64,000 nt of DNA from Algibacter pacificus (lineage in GTDB: Bacteria; Bacteroidota; Bacteroidia; Flavobacteriales; Flavobacteriaceae). Positions 55,532 through 64,000 of the stretch are shown one piece after another. Made by a program: the position numbers and the translations under genes. Numbering within the stretch: position 1 is the stretch's first letter; every line of letters starts with the position of its first letter. The notes under the pieces were generated by a model. The model was not told the DNA's origin, did not search any database, and worked only from the letters and a program-made list of their open reading frames with translations. The stretch is from assembly GCF_008033385.1 (NCBI RefSeq), contig NZ_VOGY01000007.1, positions 1-64,000 on the forward strand. The letters run 5' to 3'.

Positions 55532-55563
55532 AAGCACCAAAATAATTTCTTATTTTGATGCTT
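55532..55563 (-). terminator. Terminator of the rpsL-rpsG-fusA-rpsJ unit
   Basis: A 14-bp stem with one G-U wobble when read leftward (AAGCA.CAAAATAA pattern) closes a TTTC-type loop and is followed by six T. It is 40 bases past the rpsJ stop. Confidence 0.85.
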
Positions 55564-55603
55564 AATTTATGATGTAATTACAAGCTAAAAACTTGCACTA
55601 CAC

Positions 55604-55909
55604 TTAAACTTTAATCTCTACTTCAACACCACTTGGCAACTCTAATTTCATTAAAGCGTCAATTGTTTTAGAAGATGAAGAGTAAATATCTAATAAGCGC
55701 TTGTAAGAGCTTAATTGAAATTGTTCTCTAGATTTCTTATTAACGTGCGGTGAACGTAATACAGTGAAAATTTTCTTGTGTGTTGGTAATGGAATTGGTC
55801 CAGTTACAACAGCTCCCGTACTTTTTACGGTTTTTACAATCTTATCAGCAGACTTGTCTACTAAGTTATGATCGTAAGACTTTAATTTTATTCTAATTTT
55901 TTGACTCAT
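55604..55909 (-). CDS. rpsJ: 30S ribosomal protein S10
   Basis: The 101-aa protein is both a 30S head component and NusE, the transcription antitermination factor that pairs with NusB. It has [20 protein letters not shown], then [20 protein letters not shown]. It follows fusA by 12 bases and is cut off from rplC by a terminator, so S10 is expressed with the str genes. Confidence 0.98.
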   Translation of the reverse strand: MSQKIRIKLKSYDHNLVDKSADKIVKTVKSTGAVVTGPIPLPTHKKIFTVLRSPHVNKKSREQFQLSSYKRLLDIYSSSSKTIDALMKLELPSGVEVEIKV

Positions 55910-55921
55910 TTTCTTAACTTT

Positions 55922-58048
55922 TTAAGATTGTTCTCCTTTAGCTGCTTTAATCACTTCTTCAGATATATTAGAAGGCGTTTCAGCATAGTGTGAAAATTCC
56001 ATTGTTGATGTTGCTCTACCTGAAGATAAAGTTCTTAAAGTAGTAACATATCCGAACATCTCTGATAATGGTACGGTAGCTTTTACAGTTTTTGCACCTG
56101 CTCTATCTCCCATATCACTAACTTGACCTCTTCTTCTATTTAAATCTCCAACAATGTCACCCATGTTTTCTTCAGGAGTAATAACCTCAAGTTTCATGAT
56201 AGGCTCCATGATTACCGCTTTTGCTGCTTTAGCACAAGCTTTAAATCCTAATTTAGCCGCTAATTCGAAAGATAATTGATCCGAATCCACATCGTGATAA
56301 GAACCATCTTTCAATGTTACTTTCATAGCATCAATTTCGTAACCTGCTAAAGGTCCGTTAACCATTGCTAATTTAAATCCTTTTTCAATTGAAGGTATAA
56401 ATTCTTTTGGAACGTTACCACCTTTAATAATAGATTCAAATTGAAGTCCAACAACACCTTCGTCAGCTGGTTCAACAGTAAATACAATATCTGCGAATTT
56501 ACCACGACCACCAGATTGCTTTTTATAAACCTCTCTATGATCTGCAGCTTGTGTAATAGCTTCTTTGTACTCAACTTGTGGTTGCCCTTGATTTACTTCA
56601 ACCTTAAACTCACGTTTAAGACGATCTACAATAATATCTAGGTGAAGCTCGCCCATTCCAGAAATAATTGTTTGACCAGAAGATTCATCTGTTCTTGCTG
56701 TAAATGTTGGATCTTCTTCAGCTAATTTAGCTAAAGCCATACCTAATTTATCAACATCTGCTTTAGTCTTAGGTTCCACTGCAATACCGATTACTGGATC
56801 AGGGAAGTCCATAGATTCTAAAACAATTGGATGTTTTTCATCAGACATGGTATCACCAGTCTTAATATCTTTAAACCCAACTGCTGCTCCAATATCTCCT
56901 GCTTCGATATAATCGATAGCATTTTGTTTATTAGAGTGCATTTGATAAATACGAGAAATACGCTCTTTTTTACCCGAACGGTTATTTAAAATATAAGAAC
57001 CTGCATCTAAACGTCCTGAATAAGCACGGAAAAAAGCTAAACGTCCTACGAAAGGATCGGTAGCAATTTTAAACGCTAATGCAGCAAACGGTTCTTTAAC
57101 AGAAGGCTTACGTCTTTCTTCTGCATCTGTATCAGGATTTGTTCCTATTACACTTTCTCTATCTAAAGGAGAAGGTAAATAACGACAAACAGCATCTAAT
57201 AAAAACTGAACGCCTTTATTTTTAAATGAAGAACCACAGATCATTGGTATAATAGCCATATCCATTACAGCAGCACGAAGTGCAGCGTGCACTTCTTCTT
57301 CTGTGATAGAATCTTCATCTTCCATGAATTTTTCTAATAGATCCTCGTCATAACCTGCAACTTCTTCAATTAAAAGTGCACGATACTTACGAGCTTCTTC
57401 TTTCATATCGTCTGGAATTTCAATAACATCGAATGTAGATCCGTAATTATCTTCATGCCATACAATAGCTCTATTTTTAACTAAATCAACAATACCTTTA
57501 AAGTCACCCTCATCACCAATATTTAAAACAATTGGCACTGCGTTAGACTTCAACATATCTTTTACTTGTTGACAAACACCTAAAAAGTTAGATCCTTGAC
57601 GGTCCATTTTATTAACGAAACCAATTCTAGGTACTTTATAGTTATCCGCTAGTCTCCAGTTAGTTTCAGATTGTGGTTCAACACCATCAACTGCACTAAA
57701 TAAGAATACTAAACCATCAAGTACACGTAAAGATCTATTTACTTCAACAGTAAAATCTACGTGGCCCGGAGTATCAATAATATTAAAATGATAGCTTTGA
57801 GCTTCATCAGTTGGTTTTCCATTTTCTTGAGGAAATACCCAATCACAAGTTGTTGCAGCAGAAGTAATTGTAATACCTCTTTCAGCTTCTTGTTCCATCC
57901 AATCCATTGTAGAAGCACCATCGTGTACCTCACCAATTTTGTGTGAAACGCCTGTATAAAAAAGGATACGTTCGGTAGTTGTTGTTTTACCAGCATCAAT
58001 ATGAGCCGCAATCCCTATATTTCTAGTTAATTTTAAATCTCTTGCCAT
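55922..58048 (-). CDS. fusA: Elongation factor G
   Basis: The 708-aa GTPase moves tRNAs and mRNA after peptide transfer. The P-loop AHIDAGKT is at 15-22, switch II is DTPGHVD, and the guanine motif NKMD follows; domains II to V are complete, ending '[20 protein letters not shown]'. tuf does not follow it, unlike in the E. coli str operon. It lies six bases after rpsG. Confidence 0.98.
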   Translation of the reverse strand: MARDLKLTRNIGIAAHIDAGKTTTTERILFYTGVSHKIGEVHDGASTMDWMEQEAERGITITSAATTCDWVFPQENGKPTDEAQSYHFNIIDTPGHVDFTVEVNRSLRVLDGLVFLFSAVDGVEPQSETNWRLADNYKVPRIGFVNKMDRQGSNFLGVCQQVKDMLKSNAVPIVLNIGDEGDFKGIVDLVKNRAIVWHEDNYGSTFDVIEIPDDMKEEARKYRALLIEEVAGYDEDLLEKFMEDEDSITEEEVHAALRAAVMDMAIIPMICGSSFKNKGVQFLLDAVCRYLPSPLDRESVIGTNPDTDAEERRKPSVKEPFAALAFKIATDPFVGRLAFFRAYSGRLDAGSYILNNRSGKKERISRIYQMHSNKQNAIDYIEAGDIGAAVGFKDIKTGDTMSDEKHPIVLESMDFPDPVIGIAVEPKTKADVDKLGMALAKLAEEDPTFTARTDESSGQTIISGMGELHLDIIVDRLKREFKVEVNQGQPQVEYKEAITQAADHREVYKKQSGGRGKFADIVFTVEPADEGVVGLQFESIIKGGNVPKEFIPSIEKGFKLAMVNGPLAGYEIDAMKVTLKDGSYHDVDSDQLSFELAAKLGFKACAKAAKAVIMEPIMKLEVITPEENMGDIVGDLNRRRGQVSDMGDRAGAKTVKATVPLSEMFGYVTTLRTLSSGRATSTMEFSHYAETPSNISEEVIKAAKGEQS

Positions 58049-58054
58049 GTTTTA

Positions 58055-58531
58055 TTAAAATCTAAAGTGAGAGAATGCTTTATTAGCCTCTGCCATTTTG
58101 TGAGTATCTACTCTTTTCTTAACTGCTGCACCTTCTTCTTTAGCTGCTGCTAAAATTTCAGAAGCTAAACGTAAGGCCATAGACTTTTCATTTCTTTTTC
58201 TTGAATAGCTAATTAGCCATTTCATTGCCGTAGATACTTTACGGTCTGGACGAATTTGCATTGGAATTTGGAATGTTGCTCCACCAACACGACGACTACG
58301 TACTTCTACGTGAGGCATAACGTTAGATAAGGCATCTTTCCATATTTCTAAAGCTGTTTTTTCTTCGTCTGTTTTCTTTTCTTCTACAATGGCAATCGCA
58401 TCATAAAATACTTTGAAAGCTATCGACTTTTTTCCATCCCACATCATCATGTTAACGAAACGTGTTACTAACTGATCGTTAAACTTTGGATCTGGTAAAA
58501 GCGGTCTTTTTTTCGCTGCTCTTTTTCTCAT
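58055..58531 (-). CDS. rpsG: 30S ribosomal protein S7
   Basis: The 158-aa protein starts [20 protein letters not shown] and carries [20 protein letters not shown], the S7 core. It nucleates the 30S head and in E. coli represses the str operon. It lies 97 bases after rpsL. Confidence 0.98.
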   Translation of the reverse strand: MRKRAAKKRPLLPDPKFNDQLVTRFVNMMMWDGKKSIAFKVFYDAIAIVEEKKTDEEKTALEIWKDALSNVMPHVEVRSRRVGGATFQIPMQIRPDRKVSTAMKWLISYSRKRNEKSMALRLASEILAAAKEEGAAVKKRVDTHKMAEANKAFSHFRF

Positions 58532-58628
58532 GTCTTCTTTTTGAGTTTTTTGTTGTTTGTTTTTTGTGGGTTAGATTTCGTTTTATTTCACACCAAATAC
58601 AAACCTACACGTTACTTACAACTTGTTT

Positions 58629-59003
58629 TTACTTCTTAGGGCGTTTTGCACCATACTTAGATCTACGTTGTGTTCTACCTGCAACACCTGCTGTGTCTAA
58701 GGCACCACGAACGATGTGATATCTAACTCCTGGTAAATCTTTTACCCTTCCACCTCTAACCAATACTATCGAGTGCTCTTGTAAATTGTGACCTTCACCA
58801 CCGATGTATGCATTAACCTCGTTACCGTTTGTTAAACGAACCCTTGCTACCTTACGCATTGCTGAGTTAGGTTTTTTAGGTGTCGTTGTGTAAACACGAG
58901 TACACACACCACGTCTTTGCGGACACGAATTTAAAGCAGCCGATTTACTCTTCTTGGTTATTTTGGCTCTTCCTTTTCGTACTAATTGTGAAATTGTTGG
59001 CAT
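58629..59003 (-). CDS. rpsL: 30S ribosomal protein S12
   Basis: The 124-aa protein lies at the decoding centre and controls accuracy. It has [19 protein letters not shown] and '[19 protein letters not shown]'. The residues that confer streptomycin resistance when changed (lysines in PKKPNS and RVKDLPG, Lys43 and Lys88) are wild type. It heads the str unit, with a strong promoter about 50-70 bases upstream. Confidence 0.98.
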   Translation of the reverse strand: MPTISQLVRKGRAKITKKSKSAALNSCPQRRGVCTRVYTTTPKKPNSAMRKVARVRLTNGNEVNAYIGGEGHNLQEHSIVLVRGGRVKDLPGVRYHIVRGALDTAGVAGRTQRRSKYGAKRPKK

Positions 59004-59028
59004 ATATTCCTATATAAATTTTATTAAT

Positions 59029-59042
59029 CCTCTTCTTAGAGG
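59029..59042 (-). other. Small hairpin in the rpsL leader
   Basis: CCTCT and AGAGG pair around a four-base loop at the very 5' end of the predicted rpsL transcript. It could stabilise the mRNA. Role inferred. Confidence 0.3.
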
Positions 59043-59046
59043 GCTG

Positions 59047-59076
59047 CAAATGTAATGATTAAAATTAATTATTCAA
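59047..59076 (-). promoter_or_regulatory. Promoter of the rpsL-rpsG-fusA-rpsJ unit
   Basis: On the minus strand, TTG (59074-59076), 19 bases, then TACATTTG (59047-59054) is a full match to the Bacteroidota TTG-N19-TAnnTTTG consensus. Transcription would start near 59040. Confidence 0.85.
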
Positions 59077-59185
59077 ATCGTAATTGGTTAATTTTTAAGA
59101 GTTTTAGAAAAAGATAACTTTTAAGATATTAAATCTGAGCTTTTTCCGTTAGATTTACACTAAGAAAAACTACTGAAAATCCATT

Positions 59186-60880
59186 TTGCAAAAAAAAATC
59201 ACTTCCTTCCTTATTATATATGTATTCTTTTCTACGGAAGTATTTTGTCAAAACTTAACCTTAAATATCACGGGGAAAAACGAGACTGAAACTCAAGTTA
59301 TAGACGCCTTAAATTATTTAAAAACGCACAAAGATGTTTTATCGATAACATCGGAAATTGCTTTTATTCAACAAATTATTTTCAAAAAAGGTTATATTGA
59401 GAATGAAGCCTCTGAATTGCTAAAAATTAACGACTCTCTTTTTTCGGTTAAAATGAGTTTAAATAAAAAATTTAACAGCATCCATATTTATTATGATAAC
59501 GCGTTAATCCAAAAGCAAATTTTAAATAAAATTTCAGGACATGTTTTTAAGGATTATTTTGAATTATCTTTTTCTGAAATTGAAAACGCTCTAAATTTTA
59601 TTAATTCTAAAATTTCTGAAGAAGGCCATCCGTTTTCAAAATTACAACTACAAAATATTAAAACTGAAAACGACACCATATTAAAAGCTAATTTAAGGAT
59701 TGAATCTTCCGAAGAAAAAAGAAGGATAAACAACATCATCATTAAAGGGTATGAAAAATTCCCTCGTTCCTATTTAAAACATTATTTAAAAATTAAAAAA
59801 GGACAAATTTTCGATTTAGCCTCCATAAAAAATAAAACGGAACAACTGAAGGATTTACAATTTGCAAATCAAATAAAATCGCCCGAAGTTTTATTTTCTA
59901 AAGATTCCACGTCCTTATATATATACCTAAAAAAATCACAAAGCAATACATTCGATGGCTTTCTTGGTTTTGGAACCAACGAAAACACCAACAACATTGA
60001 ATTTGATGGGTATTTAAACTTAAGCCTAACTAATAATTTGAATTTCGGAGAATCGTTTCGGTTATTATACAAAAGCGACGAAAACGATCAAAAAACATTC
60101 GATATCAATGCGACGCTCCCCTATTTATTTAAAACCCCCATTGGTGCCGATTTTCAATTACGTATTTTTAAACAAGATTCATCGTTTACAACGGTAAACC
60201 AATCGGTTAAACTTCATTATCAAATCAACTCAAAACACAAAGTTTACGCCGGCCTAACCAATTTAGAATCGAATAATTTACTATCCTTAAATAGCGTATC
60301 AAACATTAGCGATTACAAAACCGCCTTCTACACCTTAGCTTATCAATACATAAAACCACAAGCTTCCAATTTACTATTTCCAATTAACAGCCAATTCTAT
60401 TTGGAAACTAATTTTGGGAACAGAAAACAAACCAATGCATCGCAAAAACAAACACAATTAACCATTAACGCTTTTAAAATATTCAATTTAAACCAGAGAA
60501 ATAGTATTTATACGCGAATAAATGGCGCCGTATTATCATCGGACAACTATCTAGAAAACGAACTATATCGCTTTGGGGGTATAAACTCTATTCGAGGTTT
60601 TGAAGAAAATAGTCTTTATGCTTCTCTTTATGGATTAATAAATACGGAATACCGCTACCAAGTTAGTAATTCAATTTACATTCATTCTATTGCCGACGCT
60701 GCATACTATGAAAACCAACTAACAAAAACCAAAGAAAAACTATTTGGATACGGCTTTGGTTTTGGTTTAATAACAAAAGCGGGGCTATTTAAATTTAATT
60801 ATGCCAATGGCAAATTGCAAAATCAAAAATTTAAATTATCAAATTCTAAGATTCATATTAGCATAACCACAACTTTATAG
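59186..60880 (+). CDS. Omp85-superfamily outer-membrane protein with POTRA-like domains
   Basis: The 564-aa protein starts at a TTG, with signal peptide (about 1-22, cut after VFCQ). The N-terminal part (about 25-250) has POTRA-like alternation, including 'INNIIIKGYEKFPRSYLKHY' and KKGQIFDLASIKNKTEQL. The C-terminal barrel carries the Omp85 motif as RFGGINSIRGF and closes 'KIHISITTTL'. It is shorter than BamA; it is likely a TamA-like or specialised assembly/transport protein. It is divergent from rpsL and monocistronic. No ATG precedes the leader. Confidence 0.8.
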   Translation: MQKKITSFLIIYVFFSTEVFCQNLTLNITGKNETETQVIDALNYLKTHKDVLSITSEIAFIQQIIFKKGYIENEASELLKINDSLFSVKMSLNKKFNSIHIYYDNALIQKQILNKISGHVFKDYFELSFSEIENALNFINSKISEEGHPFSKLQLQNIKTENDTILKANLRIESSEEKRRINNIIIKGYEKFPRSYLKHYLKIKKGQIFDLASIKNKTEQLKDLQFANQIKSPEVLFSKDSTSLYIYLKKSQSNTFDGFLGFGTNENTNNIEFDGYLNLSLTNNLNFGESFRLLYKSDENDQKTFDINATLPYLFKTPIGADFQLRIFKQDSSFTTVNQSVKLHYQINSKHKVYAGLTNLESNNLLSLNSVSNISDYKTAFYTLAYQYIKPQASNLLFPINSQFYLETNFGNRKQTNASQKQTQLTINAFKIFNLNQRNSIYTRINGAVLSSDNYLENELYRFGGINSIRGFEENSLYASLYGLINTEYRYQVSNSIYIHSIADAAYYENQLTKTKEKLFGYGFGFGLITKAGLFKFNYANGKLQNQKFKLSNSKIHISITTTL

Positions 60881-60962
60881 AATTTATTATCACAATTTAA
60901 CAAAACACTAAATTTAAAACGCCTCCAAATTAATAGATTATATTACTCCATTCAACCGATAG

Positions 60963-60976
60963 TTATGCATGCATAA
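60963..60976. promoter_or_regulatory. 14-bp palindrome upstream of the susC-like gene, possible operator
   Basis: TTATGCATGCATAA is a perfect palindrome in the 274-base gap before the SusC-type gene. It could be a binding site for a dimeric regulator. No regulator gene is adjacent in the window. Evidence is the symmetry alone. Confidence 0.25.
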
Positions 60977-61096
60977 TAAAATGTTATCAAATAAATAACT
61001 TTACAAGCAAAACTTTCACATAACTACAATTTTAAGCGCAAAAAGTGTTTTTTACATAAAAAAGGAAACAAAAAACAGGATTTTAACAATTATTTG

Positions 61097-61127
61097 TTGC
61101 TTATTTAACCTTTTATTAAGATTTTTG
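61097..61127 (+). promoter_or_regulatory. Candidate promoter of the right-edge susC-like gene
   Basis: TTG (61097-61099), 20 bases, then GATTTTTG (61120-61127), one mismatch from TAnnTTTG. The start would be near 61134, about 20 bases before the ATG. Confidence 0.45.
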
Positions 61128-61154
61128 GCGTTGACTAATTCAAATAATTATAAC

Positions 61155-64000
61155 ATGAAAACAAAGTTTAGTGGAATACTAACGCTATTCCTAGCGTTTG
61201 TCGTGCAATTAACATTTGCACAAGAAAAGACAATTTCCGGTACAGTATCAGATAATTCTGGCTTACCTTTACCTGGAGCAACTGTCTTAGTTAAAGGAAC
61301 CTCTTCTGGTACATCAACAGATTTCGATGGAAACTATGCTATTAAAGCTAGTCAAGGGGAAACCCTTGTATTTAGTTTTGTTGGATACGCAACAAAAGAA
61401 ATTGTAGTTGGATCTTCAAGTACAATTAACCTAAAAATGGAAGAAGACGCTGAAGGTTTAGACGAGGTTGTAGTAACAGCTTTAGGTATTTCAAAAAAAG
61501 AAAGAAGCCTTGGGGTCTCTATTGGCGAAGTGGATAGCGAAAGTTTAACTAGAGCTAGAAGTGCCAGTCCAATAGATGCGCTATCAGGTAAAGTATCTGG
61601 TTTAAAAATCACGCAACAATCTGGAACACCAGGAGGTAGTTCTTCTATAATTATTAGAGGAGCAACATCATTATCAGGTAGCAATCAACCAATTTTCGTT
61701 ATTGATGGTATGCCAATAAGTAACCAGTCCTTAAATCAAGATGGTATTACAGGTGGTGTAGATGGAGGAAATAGAGCTGGTGATTTAAATCCCGACGATA
61801 TTGAATCTGTTTCTGTATTAAAAGGGGCTTCTGCTAGTGCTTTATATGGAGCTAGAGCCAAAAATGGAGCTATTGTTATTACCACTAAAAGAGGGAATAA
61901 AAATAGTGGGTTAAAAGTAGAAATAAACTCTTCGCTTCGCTTTGATTCAGCATTAAAACTTCCTGAATATCAAAATGAGTATGCCCAAGGGACTACAGGA
62001 ACGTATGACAAAGATAGTTCTAACGGTTGGGGACCTAAAATTTCGGATGTTTCGGGTCAAACTTTTACAGATTTCAAAGGAGATGATGTTACGTTAACAG
62101 CTAAACCTAATAATGTAGAAGATTTTTTTGAAACAGGAATCACTAAGATAAACACCTTAGCACTTTCTGGTGGAGATGCAAAATCAGACTATAGACTTTC
62201 ATACACTAATACAGATGTACAAGGAATTGTACCTAACAGTATTTACAAAAAGAACAATTTTGCGATAAATGCAGGAAGAAATTTTACAGATAAATTTTCT
62301 GTAAGAACAAACGTTAATTACATTAGTTCTTCATCTAATGGTAGAACTCAACAAGGATCTAATGATGGAAATGTAATTATTGATGATATTTTAGGTATGT
62401 CTAGAACCATTTCATTCGATGATTTGAAAAACAATTACATTAATGAAGCTGGAGATCAAATACCTCTAACAGAAAGAACAAACAACCCATATTGGGTTTT
62501 AAATCAAAACCCTTTCTCTATTGATGTAGAAAGATTTATTGGTAGTACTACATTTGATTATAAAATAACGGATAACCTGAAAATAGTAAATAGATTAGGT
62601 ACAGATTTTTATAATGAATCTAGACAAAAAAAATATGCTGTTGGGAGTTTAGGAACCTTAGCTGGTAGTTTTACTAACTGGGATTACTATAACCAAATAA
62701 TTAATAATGATTTATATTTAGCATATACAAAATCCAATACAGAAGGTGTTTCTGTAAACGCCATTCTTGGTCATAACGTGTATCAAACAAAATATGAACG
62801 TACAACATTAACTGGGGATAACTTAACAGTGCCAGGTCTTTATGTACTAGGTAATGCTGAGGCATTAACAGGAACAGACTATAGTTCTAAACAAGAATTA
62901 TATGGTATTTATGCCGATATTAATTTAGATTATAAAAACACTTACTTTTTAAACATAACTGGTAGAAACGACTGGAGTTCTACTTTGCCAGCTGATAACA
63001 ACTCTTACTTTTACCCATCGGTAAATGGAGCTGTTGTGTTTACTGAATTTATAGAAAATAAAGATATCTTTACATTTGGTAAAATTAGAGCTGGATATGC
63101 GGAAGTAGGATCAGACGCAAACCCTTACAGTCTTTTATTTGGTTTTATACCTTCTGACGACTACTACGTGCAATACAGTTTAAGTAACTCTTTACCACAA
63201 GGTGGGATTATCGGATTTGAAGCTCCAAGAGTACTTCCTAATGCCGATTTAAAACCACAAAGAAAAAAAGAGTATGAACTTGGTTTAGACCTTAAATTGT
63301 TTAGAAATATCGTTGGAATTGGATTTACATACTATAACTCTGATACATCAGACCAATTAATAAACATTGATGTCCCTGAAAGTACCGGATTTTTTAGCAA
63401 AACATTAAATGCAGGTAACGTTAATAATCAAGGTATAGAATTAGATGTTAACATATCACCATTCATCAACAGTTATGGTGACTTCCAATGGGACTTAGGA
63501 ATTGTATTTAATAAGAATACACAAAAAATAACAAGTTTAACAGAAGGCTTAGAAGAATTTCAATTACAAAGTGGTTGGTCTGGCCTAACTATTAAAGCTG
63601 CTCCAGGTGAAGAATTTGGTTTATACGGTACAAAGTTTAAGAGAACTGATGATGGTGAATATATAATCAACGCAGGGACTGGCTTAAAGGAAATTGAAAC
63701 CGGACAACGCTTAGGTGATACTGCTCCAGATTGGACAATGGGTATAAATAATACTTTCACTTATAAAAACTTCGGATTCGGATTTTTAATTGATATTAAA
63801 CAAGGTGGGACTTTATATTCAGGAACTACAGCTGCTTTAAGATCTTCAGGTTTAGCTATAGAAACCTTAGCTAATAGAGGAGAAACATTCATAGATACAG
63901 GTGTTAATGAAGTAATTAATGCTGATGGAACTGTAACCTATACAGAAAACACAAAGTCTGTTGAATCTATGGAAGACTATTGGGCACATCAAAGTGCAAC
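61155..64000 (+). CDS. SusC/RagA TonB-linked receptor, incomplete at right edge
   Basis: ATG at 61155 opens a frame of at least 948 codons with no stop before the window ends. It has a signal peptide (TLFLAFVVQLTFAQ), a carboxypeptidase-like domain (TISGTVSDNSGLPLPGATVL), the TonB-box region LDEVVVTALGISKKERSLG, a plug with IIIRGATSLSGSNQPIFVIDG and LKGASASALYGARAKNGAI, and many barrel strands. It has no STN domain, so it is not expected to signal through FecR, unlike the receptor at 22677. A SusD partner should follow beyond 64000. The ligand is unknown. Confidence 0.93.
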   Translation, partial: MKTKFSGILTLFLAFVVQLTFAQEKTISGTVSDNSGLPLPGATVLVKGTSSGTSTDFDGNYAIKASQGETLVFSFVGYATKEIVVGSSSTINLKMEEDAEGLDEVVVTALGISKKERSLGVSIGEVDSESLTRARSASPIDALSGKVSGLKITQQSGTPGGSSSIIIRGATSLSGSNQPIFVIDGMPISNQSLNQDGITGGVDGGNRAGDLNPDDIESVSVLKGASASALYGARAKNGAIVITTKRGNKNSGLKVEINSSLRFDSALKLPEYQNEYAQGTTGTYDKDSSNGWGPKISDVSGQTFTDFKGDDVTLTAKPNNVEDFFETGITKINTLALSGGDAKSDYRLSYTNTDVQGIVPNSIYKKNNFAINAGRNFTDKFSVRTNVNYISSSSNGRTQQGSNDGNVIIDDILGMSRTISFDDLKNNYINEAGDQIPLTERTNNPYWVLNQNPFSIDVERFIGSTTFDYKITDNLKIVNRLGTDFYNESRQKKYAVGSLGTLAGSFTNWDYYNQIINNDLYLAYTKSNTEGVSVNAILGHNVYQTKYERTTLTGDNLTVPGLYVLGNAEALTGTDYSSKQELYGIYADINLDYKNTYFLNITGRNDWSSTLPADNNSYFYPSVNGAVVFTEFIENKDIFTFGKIRAGYAEVGSDANPYSLLFGFIPSDDYYVQYSLSNSLPQGGIIGFEAPRVLPNADLKPQRKKEYELGLDLKLFRNIVGIGFTYYNSDTSDQLINIDVPESTGFFSKTLNAGNVNNQGIELDVNISPFINSYGDFQWDLGIVFNKNTQKITSLTEGLEEFQLQSGWSGLTIKAAPGEEFGLYGTKFKRTDDGEYIINAGTGLKEIETGQRLGDTAPDWTMGINNTFTYKNFGFGFLIDIKQGGTLYSGTTAALRSSGLAIETLANRGETFIDTGVNEVINADGTVTYTENTKSVESMEDYWAHQSA

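Overview
The window is a chromosomal segment of a Bacteroidota bacterium, almost certainly a marine-type member of the Flavobacteriaceae. The evidence is the low GC content, two SusC-type receptors (one with a SusD partner), FecR/ECF-sigma regulation, Bacteroidota-style promoters (TAnnTTTG -7 boxes), start sites mostly without Shine-Dalgarno sequences, and a 'putative porin' plus many small outer-membrane barrels. No rRNA, tRNA, CRISPR array, transposase or phage gene is visible.

Layout. (1) 1-6100: a REP-like palindrome, a metallophosphoesterase, biotin-dependent pyruvate carboxylase, a UPF0158 protein, a decayed lipoprotein-like pseudogene, an unlisted 51-aa zinc-ribbon gene, and a cluster of inverted repeats. 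(2) 6157-16669: two divergent operons. The leftward one encodes a DUF547 protein, an outer-membrane barrel, a GH113-like glycosidase, a lipoprotein and an Omp85-type barrel. The rightward one is five tightly coupled genes: an FAD oxidoreductase, a NapH/NosR-like polyferredoxin, a YwqK/MORN-like protein and two family-2 glycosyltransferases, the larger with processive-synthase features. Read together they look like an envelope glycan synthesis, trimming and export locus with its own electron-transfer module; this is the best candidate for an undescribed system. (3) 16694-28380: a putative porin, then a leftward nutrient-uptake locus (ECF sigma, FecR anti-sigma, STN-SusC, SusD, zinc metallohydrolase lipoprotein, DUF4302 lipoprotein). 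(4) 28763-41071: housekeeping genes rnhB, a large lipoprotein, a nucleoid-associated protein, argS, two guanidino-group hydrolases, gltA, eno and carA, with clear terminators and a (GGCTTTA)n heptamer array.

(5) 41180-59003: the str, S10, spc and alpha ribosomal gene clusters, all leftward: rpsL-rpsG-fusA-rpsJ, then a 590-bp break with terminator, promoter and structured leader, then rplC through secY-infA-rpmJ-rpsM-rpsK, a second terminator/promoter break, and rpsD-rpoA-rplQ. S14 and L36 are the zinc-free forms. (6) 59186-64000: an Omp85-type outer-membrane protein divergent from rpsL, then a second SusC-type receptor that runs off the right edge.

The main corrections the sequence supports are: start sites moved inward for the phosphoesterase (to 856) and the arginine-deiminase-like gene (to 36989); an ECF sigma factor whose conserved N-terminus lies upstream of any ATG/GTG/TTG; recovery of rpmJ and the zinc-ribbon gene; and recognition of the pseudogene at 5049-5580.
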